From the NCBI GenBank assembly GCA_035582835.1, contig JAYKAV010003044.1:2329900-2393899 (forward strand): 64,000 bases of DNA, given 5' to 3'. The DNA is from Phoebastria nigripes (Eukaryota > Chordata > Aves > Procellariiformes > Diomedeidae). Shown one piece after another: positions 26,861 through 39,500 of the stretch. The position numbers and the translations under genes were made by a program. Below the pieces are notes generated by a model. It was not told the DNA's origin. It ran no database searches and saw nothing but the letters and a program-made list of their open reading frames with translations. How positions within the stretch are numbered: position 1 is the stretch's first letter; each line of letters begins with the position of its first letter.

Positions 26861-26866
26861 GGCGGA
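26856..26866 (+). promoter_or_regulatory. YY1-like site
   Basis: AACATGGCGGA fits the YY1 consensus AANATGGCGGM. It sits at the edge of the CCAAT array. Such sites usually lie at or just after a start site, in this orientation for a plus-strand transcript, which hints at bidirectional initiation. The ATG inside it opens only a three-codon frame (Met-Ala-Asp, stop). Confidence 0.45.
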
Positions 26867-26888
26867 CTAAGAAGGTTAGCACCCACAG

Positions 26889-27074
26889 CCAATAGAACAC
26901 CTCCTACCCTACCTGTCAGCCAATAGCAAGCTCCGACTCACCTGGAGCCAATCCCCAAAAGGATCCTGCCCACCCACGACCAATCATAGGTCGGGAACCG
27001 TTACCTGGGGAGTGGGAGCGTCTCAGCCAATCAAAAGCGAGCGAGGAAGCGGTAGGAGAACACCTGCAGCCAAT
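26889..27074 (+). promoter_or_regulatory. Array of six CCAAT boxes (NF-Y type)
   Basis: CCAAT occurs at 26,889, 26,920, 26,948, 26,980, 27,027 and 27,070, all in the same orientation (ATTGG on the PRKCZ strand). Spacings are 31, 28, 32, 47 and 43 bp. Most have the flanks favoured by NF-Y, such as CAGCCAATAG and CAGCCAATCG. The array lies just upstream of the inferred PRKCZ first exon. Function is inferred from the motif. Confidence 0.7.
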
Positions 27075-29521
27075 CGGAGAAGCAAGCGGCAAGCGCGCCG
27101 CTCCCGCGAGGGCGGCGGGTGAGGTGACAGGTGCGGAGGGNAGAGGCAGGCGGGCCACCTCTTCCTTGCCCTAGCGGGGCTGCTGCCGGCCGCGCTCCGG
27201 GGCCGCGCCGCTGCCGCGATTCGCCTTGGCCCTGCCGGAGAGTTTCGGTGCCTTGCCGTGCCCGTGCAGCGCCTCCGCGCTCCCGAGACGCGGTAGCGCC
27301 GTGGCGGAAGGAGGCCCCGGGCCTGAGGGGAGAGGGGGGTGCGACCGTTACCGCGCTGTGGGGGCAGCGAGCTTGCGCCTCTACCCTCCTCGGAGCCCTC
27401 TGGAGAGGTAGTGAGTTGTCCCGACTGCCGCAGGCCTGTGGCTTCCCGACGTGGCCTCGCCCGCGGCGGGAGGAGCGGGGTAGCTCGGGTGTCTCCCCTG
27501 GGCTCCCCTGCGAGCGGTGCCCCGCGCCGGGCGGGCGACAGGGGGCGCGGGGCCGCCTCAGGGCTGGGCCGGGGCGGTGCTGAGGGGAGGGGCGGAGCCC
27601 GGGAGCAGCGGCGGCTGCCGCCCGGGGAGTCCTGCGGGGTGGCTGGGCGGAGGAGGGGGTCTTTCCCGTGGTCGTCCACAGGCACAGCTCGCGCTCGCTC
27701 TCTCTCCAAAAAAACCCCCACCCTCAAACAGAAAAGAAGCCCACCCCCCAAAACAACTACCCTGCCGGCACACACCCCGCCCCATGGCCTGGCTGTCTCG
27801 CCCGAAGCCGTCAGAATTGCTTCCAGGGGAAACTCACTTCCACAGGAGTATAATCTCCCATGAGTGCAAATATGGCATCCAACCTTAAGAGGTTTCATTC
27901 AAAACTGTTAAAGCAGGAAAACCGCGGCCGAGATAATAAAGAGGAAATAAAATAACAAAGATAAATAATATTAGACTTCTGCGTGGCCAGACCAGGGGGC
28001 AGAGAGAAAAACGACGGAATACGTTGTATTAGTGTTGTTGAATTAACCACAAGTTCACAAGAGCAAGTCTGTGAAATAGTTAATGCCCTTAGCTTTATAA
28101 AGTTGTTTTGTTTGGTGTTTTTCTTTTTTCCCTAATGATACTTTGATCTTTTGATTGCAAACTGTGAATTCGCTGTGATTGAAGCAAAGCCGTCTCGCGT
28201 GTCAAGGAGATCGGGGCTTTTCCCGTTCTTCAGATGAAGGCGTGGGATAGTGAACTCAGAGAGTCCCCTAGTGGAAATGCTGCTTATACTGGCCGAACAG
28301 CTATTTTCCTTGTGTATCTTAAAACGGTTTTCCAAGCAAATAAGCTATCCAAGCAAAAGGTTTGCTTTGGGGCTTTTGTTGACCTATTTATATACACCAT
28401 TAGGCAACAGTAACCCACCAAATTTGAAAAACAAACCAAACCAAGGTGTCACAGCTATTAGATTTTTTTGACTATCTGGAGTTGAGCAGTCATAATCTGT
28501 ATTTTGAAAATGGAAAAAAAAAAAAAAGGATCCTTAGTCTCCTGCTATTACTTCGTGTATACTTACATCCAGTTCTTTTTAGACACCGTTTAGCACTTTT
28601 GCAATATGTTTGTGGGGGTTTGTGGGTGTGTATTTGTTGGTGTGTTGGCATCAGTGTAGCCCTGAGCCTTCTTTTGGTGTTTCTACAATCTTCCAAAATA
28701 CAAATAAATAGTAGTTAACACTAGTGTAAGTAGCAGTAAAGTGGCAAAACTTATTCCCATCAGTCTAGATGTTTTCTCTGACACCAAGGAAATGCACCAA
28801 ATGGTTTCATTTATCAGTCTTTAATGTGAATTGTTCATGTATCCACTGTTAATTTTATCTTAGAGGGAACTGTCAATATGGTTTCAAAATGGGCCCTTAA
28901 ATCTTCATATGTTCCAAATTTCCTGTGCTTAAAATGGAGAACATTATGTAAGATATGTCTACAAACATAATTCTTTCAGGGCAAGCTAGAGTTTGATCTC
29001 CCTGTCACGTCAGTTAGATGACTTCAGCTCCTTGAGTTGTTGGATTGGGAGATAAAAGGTAATGCAGTTCTTCAGAACTGTGATTTGAGGGTTTTGTGTG
29101 TTTTATTGTTGTTATTTTTTCCTAGCACAACTTACTGAGGATAAAAGATTAGGTACATTTTCAGTGCTTGAAGAAAATCTCAACAATAATATTTTTACCT
29201 TTTGCAGAGATATTTTGTGGTTGATCACTTATTACTAATGCTCTTATTTTAGAAGTCTTATTTTGACTTGGTTTGTATTTTCTTATATCACAAGACTGTT
29301 TAAACACTTGAATTTCTTAATAGATGCTTCCCACTTGTGGGCAGATGGCATTTTTTGGAGACAATGTCAGCTTTGCTTTGTGCATTAGCTAACAAGGTTG
29401 TAACTGGTTTGAAAGCACAACATATTGTATGATCATTGTTTCTGGCATATTGTTTTTGAAACACAATTGACTTCTCTTGTCCTAGAGCTGTAAATCCTGA
29501 GGGTATTCCTGAGCTTTTTGT

Positions 29522-29552
29522 TTTTCTTTTTTTTTTTTTTTTTTTTTTTTTC
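29522..29552 (+). repeat. Poly-T run
   Basis: A T homopolymer of about 22 with flanking T-rich sequence, in the GABRD-PRKCZ intergenic region. It may be the reverse of a retroposon tail, but no body was recognised. Confidence 0.9.
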
Positions 29553-31467
29553 TTTCCAGATGGCAGGGCATTGCGCTTTTATCTTCTACTAAACCATCCT
29601 CAGCTTAATAAAAAGTTGTAATATTGCTGTCCACTACACCTAGATTTGAGGACCTGACAGGCTCCTATTGGTAATTTAATTTTATTTCATTCCAGGTTTA
29701 AATGAGATATTTATTGCATCTAAAATTTTAGTTCTTTTTAAAAATATTATTATCTCTTGATATCAGATCTACTCTGAAGAGCAGACTATGAAGTGAACTG
29801 ATCTGTTAGAGAAAGAGAAAGCTTAAAAAAAAAAAGTTTTTTCCAAGTATTTCAGTTCTGTTTTGAAAATAAGTCCTATCATATCCAGCACAACAAGATG
29901 TGAGTTTTGCATTCATGCATTCCTTTCTTTATACGATGAGCTTTGGCAAATCACAAATTTCTGTCACGTGGCCTAGAAGAATTTTTAAGAGGTGGGATAA
30001 TAGTGATTTCCTGACCAGTATTGGTAAGAAAGAAGGTAGAGTTCCCTCCTGCTGGAAATAGCCATGCGGATTTGCCTTTCTATTTTGTTTTTTTTAAAAG
30101 TCAGTGTGGCTTATTAGCAACCAGGATCAATAGCAGCCAATACTAACCAGGAGCTGCTGAAGTCAAGTGTAAGTTATTTTAAGGAGGACATACTTAATTT
30201 GCAGAGAGTTCTTAGTGAAATGTGTCAGGATCTCAGGTTCTGTGTTAGCTTGTGTTATTATCCCATCACCTCATCTACAGTGGAGCTACTCCTGTTTTAT
30301 ACAGATATGACCATGGTGATCATCTGGCTTCACACATGTAATACTACATTCAACCTCAGCATCCAATTGTGCCACAGATTTATAGTGGCACTGGAGAACA
30401 CTGATTTGCTAAGGAATCTAATGTTGGTATTTCAACTGCTGCAGCCTAGTAGTCTGATGTTACCTCGTTATTGAATTGTCTTTTTGACTAAAAGTTATGA
30501 ACACCCAGAGTGTTGGTTTCCAAACTTAATGTCTCCTTCATTATTTCATTGTACTATTGTCTCTGACAGTAACTTTGAAGCCTGTATTTATTTAAGCATG
30601 TATATCTGCACATTTCCAGCAGATGGCAAGATATTCCTAGGCAACTGTCTGGGAAACACAGTTGTATATACAATGCTTTTAAGTGCTAGTTCTTTATTTT
30701 AATGCTACAGGCTGTTGAGAACTGTTCTTTAAAAATTAGTTTAAAGGGAAAAAAATTATTTGGGGTTAATGATAGCATTAAAGTACTGCCTCAGGCATCA
30801 GATATTTGTATTAATGTCTATCAATCTCACTCCAGTGCAAGGTTTTTCTAGCTGTATTTTCCTTTTCAAAATTCTAAAAAACATTTGCTACTTAATGAGT
30901 TGGGAAACTCTTAGACTATGCAGTACAACTGTTTTAGTGCCTCTAACAAGAATGTAGTAAGCTTCCTTATCTCCTTTTTTAGTTGGTGTCTTGAAAGAAA
31001 CAGGCTGTGGTTGCATAGCAAAACTATGTTGTAGGGATATACATTCCTTGCTGTCTTGGGCCATTATTCAGAGAATAATTCGTCCTGCATGCTTAAAAAA
31101 ATGAAGCACCTAAATACCTCACTGAATCCACAGAATGAAACCAAAATAATTTATTCCAGGCTTCACATGAAGAAAGTAGTGTCTTTTAACCCTTTCAGTG
31201 AAAGGAATAATATTCCAAAATCTCTCAGAGCATTTTATCTACATGCACCACTCAAAAGAAACAACTAATTGTCAAATATAATTTCATACACTACAGCCAG
31301 GAGGAAATGAGAATATTTCTGGATTGAAAAGTTATCTAGCTTGGTGAATACTGTAAAAATAATTTGATATTGCAGGTGTAGTACTTTTAACTAGTATTTT
31401 GGCACAAATATCTACAAAACCAGGAGAAAAAACTAACAATGTACAATTTTTTTCTGTTTGTTTTTAG

Positions 31468-31566
31468 GTCAGGGGGAACCATTTTCTCTTCAAGCTGGAC
31501 TTCAGCATAACCAAGAGACAGAAAGAAATTTTATCTTGTTGCCTTTACTCATCCTGCTTAAAATCT
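31468..31566 (+). ncRNA. Weak candidate non-coding exon, plus strand
   Basis: A 99-bp segment lies between a good acceptor (pyrimidine-rich ...TTTGTTTTTAG) and a perfect donor (TCT|GTAAGTAA). It is on the strand leading away from the PRKCZ island, so it could be an exon of a divergent transcript from there. It has no conserved reading frame I recognise. Paired splice motifs of this quality also arise by chance in 15 kb of intergenic DNA. Confidence 0.2.
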
Positions 31567-34500
31567 GTAAGTAATGGATGTTTTTGGAAGGTACCTACTG
31601 CATCTGAAACTGATCGTGTGTATTGAATTTTATTATATTTTAACTCTTGTGCCTGTTGTTTCCACTGTGCATTTGCCTCTTTCTGATCTACTGATAGATG
31701 CATTTGTCTAATGGAAAAGCATTTTAACTTTTCCAAATAGCTCCAACCTCCCTTTGCAAATAATCTCAGCAGTTCTTTTTTCACATTTTGATGTACAGAT
31801 CTGTTTGAGTGCTTGTGCTTTATATTAACCTATTGTTATTCTGCCAGCGACAGCTGCTGCGGAAAGAAAGAAAAAAAGGAGTATCCTAATGCTTACCCAT
31901 TCATACTATGTGCTTCCACTTGTACAAGTTGGTATTGTAAAGATAAGTACAGATCCAAAAAAAGTGAGTCTGTGAATCCANGCTACAAACAATGGGAGAG
32001 AGATTTAAAGACAGTGCAGGGTATTTTGATTGCATAAAAGAAAGCTTAGCCAATTTAAAGCCATTAAAAAGAATGTTTTTGCTTAGTAGAATGCAGTAAG
32101 CCATGTTTTGTATTTCAGCATATGAAGTTCATGCAGTTGGGTTAGTAAGCAAATATGGTGGCTTATTCTTGTGAATAGTACTTTTGGTTAAAACAAGTTA
32201 AATCACAAGTGGGGCAACTCTTTAAATATTTATAAAGCACTTATGCAATGTCTGCATTGGGATATTTACCATATTAAAATGTTCATTTAATGGAGAAAGG
32301 GTTGTAAAATCAGATGGAAAATGGTCTGAAACAAGATATCACATAAAAAATAACTGAGAATCGTCACAGAAAAGAAGATTTATTGACTAGCAAGGTTTAT
32401 TTCTTCTGTAGTTCAGATCACAAAATTGTTTTTGACTGATACCCTTGAATCCCAAGGTTTGAGGAACCAAAGGATCTTGACTGAAAAGGATACTCACACT
32501 CACTAAGGAACCGTTATGGCAATAAAAGATAATTTTTCAAGGAAACTTAATGATACACGCAAAAATCTGCTAGAATGTCTCAAGTTAGTTCAAAGTTAGT
32601 TTTGCCAACGTACCATCAGATGATCAGTGTTTGACTAAAACAGGCATGCTCATAGATTGCTCATTGTTTTGAGATTTTCTTCTTGAAGTGCTTTGTCTTC
32701 CCCTTTAAGACTTAATTATACATTAGTTCAGAAAGTTTGTCCGATAACCATTATCATCATGTATCTCAGATCCTAAAGGGAAAAAGCTCTGCTATTTAAA
32801 CCAGTGAGGACTACTGAGTTTAATGTTTAAGGTGCTATTACTTAGCACTCATTCCAGGAGTAGGAGAATTGCAGATTACTGAGAGAAACACTCCAGGTCT
32901 GCTGGTTAAGATGTGAGTGGGAGGCAAAGGCGCTATTGGACTGAGAGCGTAACATGAATTATCAGTCGCAGCTAGGAGGCTCTTAGCTCACTATCACTGC
33001 CAATTTATCCGTCTCATCTCCAGAGCACTATCTCTGGCTTACAAAACGCTTTCCTTTGGAAGAAATATATCTCTTTAGAAGCATAGATCAAAGGATACGT
33101 ATTTGTTATAGTTCATTTTATTTCACAGGTGAGGAATTCAGCAGAGATGAAGACTGTCCTTGTAGTTTGGGAGCTATTGTTGCTATATTGATGTTTACAT
33201 CTCCCCTTTCCACTGGTGTAAGAAACAGGGAAGAAAAGCTCTCTGTTTTGATTTTGATAGTTCAGTGAACACATAAAGTTGTGTAATTAATTAGCAAGTG
33301 GCTCAGCTAGACCTTCATTGCTTAAATGACTGAAACTATTGGGAATGTTCCTACTACTAAAGGTTGCTGAAGAATCATTGCACTATATGGACTCCTGACA
33401 GAATAGATTATGCGCAAAGTTATTCTTACAAATTTAGACAGAAAGATGCAGAGTTGTAAGTTTTTAAACCTGGTGACTGGGTGGCAGGACTTGCAGAGTT
33501 TTCTACCTTTTCTTTGCTGAAATTACTTTTTCTTTTTTTTAACTGCTCTATCCACAAAGTACTTGTGACAAGTACTTCTGACAAGGTTGACCAAAAAAAA
33601 TCCTTCTCTTTTTCTCCCTCCTAAATGCTTCAATTAAGACATCATTATGACAACTAGTTCTTAAATACAATTGTTGGGAAAAAAAAGGGGCAATCAGTAC
33701 TAGTTCTACCTCAGTAGAAGGAGAAGACAGGTATCCTGTTATTACTTGAGTTAGTGACTTAAGATCTTCAGCTGTATTAGGACCTGTCAACTTTCCAAGC
33801 TTTTAAAGATTTAGTAGGGATTAGAGTGATGATTTGAGACTATGAACTAAACAACAGATAAATGGAGAGTCGGCTACTATCTTCAAATATATATGAAATG
33901 TGAGTAACCAGTTCTATGTCACTCTAGAATGAAAATGCATCCCCACAGAATGTCTTCTTTAGCAGATAGTGTGCAGACATGCAGGCTGCCCTTCAGCCTA
34001 CTTACTCTTTTTTTGCCAAGCAAGAAACAAGCTATTGTATCTATTGAAATCAATGGCAGTGAAATCATTGAATCCAGTGGGAATGAATTTGGGCCAAATG
34101 CCGCTAAGTTTTGATAAAAATTATAAGGCAAAGCATTAACATATTTGAACATAAACTGGAGTAAAGCATATATCCTACATACCATCAGAAATCACCATGG
34201 TAATTCTTTGCAGATTTTCTTGCTGGTTTGAATATTAGTTTTTCTAGCCCATGTTAAAATAGACAAAATGAATAATGTTTCAAGACTATTTTAAGTCAAC
34301 ACCTCCCTTACTTGTCTTTCTTATATAAGATAGAAGCACCCAGAAGCTAACTCACTTTTGCTGACACCACATTAGCCAGGAGGATAAAGAATTCTATGGG
34401 TAGCCCAAGCTACATATGTTTAAAAGCAAATAAAACCAAACCTCTATGCTTCTGTATTTATTTTTTCAGGATATTTAAACAACCTGTCTCTGTTGAAACA

Positions 34501-36499
34501 CAATTTTTGCCCGCTTTCCTTTTGTATGTGTTCACCAGCACACAATACACTGTAAATCACAGGGGCTCCTTTCTTCTTGCTGCATAACCTGGTCCTAATC
34601 CTTTGGAAAGCAATGATCCCTCTTCTGAAAGATAACAGTGAAAGAAACTATGGAAGAAAGAAAATGGATGCTTCTACCATTGAAGACATGCAATTTTCAT
34701 TTCAGAGGATGGAAGAAAATGGTGAAAATTTTAAACAAAAAAGACTTAACCCTGAGGATCAAGTTTTCACCTTGGTTCCTCAAGAATCCTCTTTTTATTG
34801 CTTTTCCTGGACCAGACTTAATTGTGCTGTCCTAAATTCTCATTATTGGTCCAGCCAGCATTCAGTTTGATTGAAAGACAGACATTCTTAGTTCAAAATA
34901 TTCCAAATCCAAGAAGTGCCTGATGGATCCTTCAATAAGCATGCACAGAAACACCATTGTAGGCAATCTGAAAATAATCATAGCTAACATATTAAATGTT
35001 TCTTCTTTATAAAGTACATGTTCAATTTTAAAATATGCACTATAGTTTATAAACAATATCTAGAATCCTCCTGTCTTTTATATATATATACACCCATATG
35101 AGCTTGTATATATAAAAGTTGCACACACAACCTGAAAAAATGAGGTTAGGATAATCTTAAATATATGTATAAAAACATGGTAAGTTTAAGATGTACAGAA
35201 ATAGATCTTTTGTGTTTGTCTAACTCTGAAAGAAATGTAACAATAAAGGTAGAACAGTCTGGATGTACTATTACACCAGACGTTTTATGGATTACTTTGT
35301 ATTTCATCACTTAGTCTTTATTTAATCTCAAGACTGTAGTAATTGTAATACTGGAATAGCTCAATGGCCTATATATTATTTTGCTACTTCCAACTATGCC
35401 TGTTCCACATACCTACCCCTTAAAGCTGGCCAATTATTTATTACTGTGTAAAGAAAAATGTCCTCCTTACCCCATCTGGTAACCCAATGTATGAAAATTG
35501 AGAGTTTTGTGATATTTGTGCTAGCAAAGGTAATTCCCAGTGCTGCTCTTGTTCAGATTACTTACCCAATAAGCAACTGATGCAAACCGGTATTTGTTAA
35601 TAACTTATGTTACCCACTGATTATGTTAAAGGTGTTTGGGCCAAAATTATGATCTTCAGAAGAGTCTGTTTAAGAGTGTGGAGAATTTGAGGAATGCCTT
35701 AAACTATCTTTTTCTCTCTATTGCATATATGGGGTTACCAGTGTGTGGTGCAAGAGAATGAAACGGGTGAGCAAGAGTGTGTTTGTGTGGGAGCATGCTG
35801 GTTAACTTATGAAATGATCACAGAGTTGAGTTTCTTGCCTTTTATGTAATACCCATTGGAAGGTACAATGGTTTGTAAACCGAGACTTTTAGTCTGTTTT
35901 TCATACCTGTGTGACGAGATTATATTAGTTTTGCCTAAAATGTTCTAGCGCCAAAGAGAAAGAAAGTTTCCTCTTTTTGCCAAAGTGTGAAATACTTTTC
36001 AAGTGAAAAAAAGGGAAAGATAACTGAGTATCAACTGAAATAGAAGAATTGCAAGAGTTAAAGAAAGGGATACATTTCCAGAGGTTGGATTCCTTTCACG
36101 GCTGTTAAATTCGCAAAGCTACTCTGGATTCAACTTTCTCTGACCAACTTGCTACAGTGTCTCCTCCTTACTTACCCGGCAGGGATATACAATTTATTTC
36201 TGCTACTCCTTTGCCAGTTGAGTTTTTAAAGTTGTAGGGATAAGTATTATCTGTCAAACGTATCTTTAAAATCCCAGTAAGCTAGGAACTGTAGTATTAG
36301 TTGGGACCTCTTTTAATAAATAATTGTATAATGTATTATTAGTTACATGGTAGGAGCCTGATCCCACTAGCTCTTTAAGTGTCAGGCTTTCCGCTGAACT
36401 TGTTATGGATCCTGTGAACATGAACATTCGAGCTTGTGACTCTCAGGTCCTGAAAGACTGGTTTTCCTTACCTTTAGTTCTTCTTACATCAAGTAGTTA

Positions 36500-36560
36500 A
36501 AAAACAAACAAACAAACAAACAAAAAAACCCACCACAAACCAAAAAACAAAACCACCAAC
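36500..36560 (+). repeat. (AAAC)n and AC-rich simple repeat
   Basis: About five AAAC units are followed by CA-rich, T-free DNA up to about 36,560. It is intergenic. Confidence 0.9.
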
Positions 36561-39500
36561 CTCCCATCTATTTGCAATAAAGTAAACTGAGCCAACAAAT
36601 TAAGGAATGTAACTGTAGAGTTAACTTTCTATTCAATAAAATACTGCATCCTAATGCAAAGGAGGCATAGCAGGCAATATTTTGTTTATGAAAGTTCCCA
36701 AGGAGCACAAACTGTATGAGGAATGTTCTTACCTTAGCCAGAAGATAATTGTTCTCTATTGGTTAATGTTTTATGGTTACTACAGGAATATAAAAACTGT
36801 TTAAAAGCAATCAGGAAATAAAGAATGCACAGTCAGTTTTATAATGTAAATATTTGTTTACATCCCCTGTCCCTTAATGCATCTGTAAGGCACTATTGGA
36901 AATCCTCTTCTTGTCAGGTGAAATCTGGACTAGTTGCAGGGCTAATTATAGTTGAACAACTTAGTTTCAAGGCCTGAAAAATATTTGTTACCTATTTCAA
37001 ATATTCTTTACCTTTCTGAGCATCTTTCTCCTTACTGTCTTAAAGTATTCCAATTAAGCATTTAAACAGTTCTGAAAAGATAAGTTAAAATATTTTTGGT
37101 AAATCCCCTCATGGAAATTTCATAGGCTTTGTCTACACAAGGAAGTTCTACCATTAGTTTGGGTACTGTCTTCTGTGTGAGCTGAAATGACAGTACTGAC
37201 AAAAGGAGCTTGTGAAACTAATTTGGTTAAATCAGTACAATTTTTTTTGTGTAGATGAGACCTACAAGTATAAAAGCACTTTTCATTGGTTTGTAATATT
37301 GTCTGTCTTTGCCCACTTGAGAACACAAAGAACAATGCTTGTAAGTGCTGAGCAGTACTGATCTCAGTAAAAGATGCACATTCTCAGCAACTCCATGACA
37401 GACTTTATACCAAAAGGTGGAGATTGGACACCGGGCTAAAGGAATCTTTCGTTCAGTGGAATTAGTCCTATGTATTGGTTGGTCCTAAATCTGGAGTGAT
37501 CTAGAGTGAATCTAGAGGTTTCAGATACCTCAGAAATGAGGGATGTTTGGATTTCTTTTTTTGGACCAATCTTTTTGCAGAACAGTGAACTCCCAATAAC
37601 ATCTGATTAGTTCTGTTGGTGCTATATTTTCTGACAGCCTGGGCTTGACTGTCTTCTCAGATTTGTTTTTACTGTGCAGGACTTAGTAAAAGGAATAGCC
37701 ATGACATAAAGCTGCTATAAGGAGAGAACAGATCCCTAATGCATTATGTAACGATAGGCTTAGATCCTCAAATTCATTTCATTTAAGACACAAGCTATAA
37801 AGGCAGAAAGAGACAGTGCCTTTCTCATTTCAGCTACCAAATCCATCCAAATAGACATGTTCATTGCCAAATTTTTATTCGGTTTTCATTAAGAAGAATT
37901 AGCTATATATGTTTGTAACATATATTGCACAAGTATTATAACATCAAACAAGCTTAAAACCATTGCAAGTGTTTTAAGCTGCTATAATAAAGAAGGCATG
38001 AGGGAGTTGCTTCAGATTTTTTTAAAAATTAAAATATTCTCAGTAACTTTCATTAAGCTTTTTGTTATCTATTCTGCTTCATAGACGAATGTGCAGGGGT
38101 GCTGCTTTCCTCCTAATGTGAAGTGCTTTCTTAGGTTAATGACTCTGAGTATTTAAAATCAGAGCAATCGTTTTAAGTGTTTTGTTGTACCAACAGTAGA
38201 AGCCTCATTGAGTTAAATTGGTTTCACTATATTATCCATTGGATTAGCAAACCGATTAAGAACTGATGTGAGAGCTTTTACTTTAACTTGGATAAATACT
38301 TTCATTTTTACCCAGAAACAGGACTGACATTTCTGTATATTAACCTTTTAATAGTGCTGTCACTGCCAGCACTACTTTCAAACAAATCATGCAGTATCTT
38401 GCTCTTCTTCATCTTGTGCTTTCCAATTGTTTTCAGCCTCTTGAGGCAGCAACAGCTATTTTTAAAGATAAATACAGTAGTCTGCATAAGTGCCCCGCAG
38501 AAAGCACTCATGAATACAGAATGGTACTTTCTCTTCTGTTGTCAAGGCCAAAGTAGAGTTTTACAAGCCCTTGGGCACTGAATAGGCAGGATTTCATTAT
38601 GGGATGAAATCTCTGAGTTTATCTTGATTTTCCTTCTAATGCATTTTATCTTCCAGTTCAATAGTTGGAATGTCTATTTTGTCCGTTTATAGAAGCTCCG
38701 ATTTCTGTATATCTACATTTTATTAACACTTCACATTTAGAATTATTACATTAACACATATCCCACTCTTTTTATCACAGACACTCCAGTCCATAGAGCA
38801 GTACTCTAAATTGCCTTCTGATGCCACATACTTTTTTTTTTTTTTGGCTCTCCTTGATGCTAGTACAACCCATCCAAAGTCAGCATTCAACTGACATCAA
38901 ATTTAGTTTATTTCTGTTTATTAAGGGCATCATGAAATTAGAGTTGAATAGGGCATTGTCTTTAGATGTTAATGTCTGATGATTTTTAAGTATGATGATT
39001 TTAAACAGGGAAAAAAAAGTAAAGCACATCCAAAAGTACAGAAGATTCAAATTTATGCAAAACTCCACTTATTACACCATANTCCGGTACTGAAGTTTCT
39101 CCTTAAAGGAGTTTGAATGGCATCTGACTTTCCTATTTCTGGCTCTGGAAACAGATTTAAGAAAATCCCACTCTTCATGATGGAGGTGTTTTGTCTTCTG
39201 CTACTCATGCGAGTGCAGTAACGGTAGGTGAAACACCTGTTCTCCCCTCTGAGTCACCTCATTCCTGGAATGGACACAATTGCCATATGTGTCCTTACAG
39301 CGCACAATTCTGACTGCCTGCAATGTTTTGAGATTTTTTTCCCCCTTTATTTATGCTTCTGTCTACAACATTGTGAGAGTTTAGCATTCTGGCTTTGGAT
39401 TTTTTTAAGAAAAAGATTGCTGCCACCTTTTACTTTGATCAGTCACAACTGAGCTGTGCACCTTGAAGATCTGCAGTCAAACCTCAGAAAAATTCATTGA

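Larger units (their letters stand above)
26200..27750. promoter_or_regulatory. CpG island, PRKCZ promoter
   Basis: About 1.5 kb of strongly GC- and CpG-rich sequence stands out from AT-rich surroundings. It lies directly upstream of PRKCZ coding exon 1 and contains the CCAAT array and a probable first-exon donor. Long open frames on both strands here (up to about 290 codons) are a by-product of few stop codons in GC-rich DNA. Promoters of this kind often also start transcripts in the other direction. Confidence 0.85.

Noticed and set aside
27023..27898. 291-codon minus-strand frame and overlapping plus-strand frames in the PRKCZ island
   Set aside because: Arg/Pro/Ala/Gly-rich translations on both strands at once are the usual artefact of CpG islands.
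34577..34870. 97-codon plus-strand frame in the intergenic region
   Set aside because: It starts without clear context and has no recognised motif or splice signals. It is compatible with chance.
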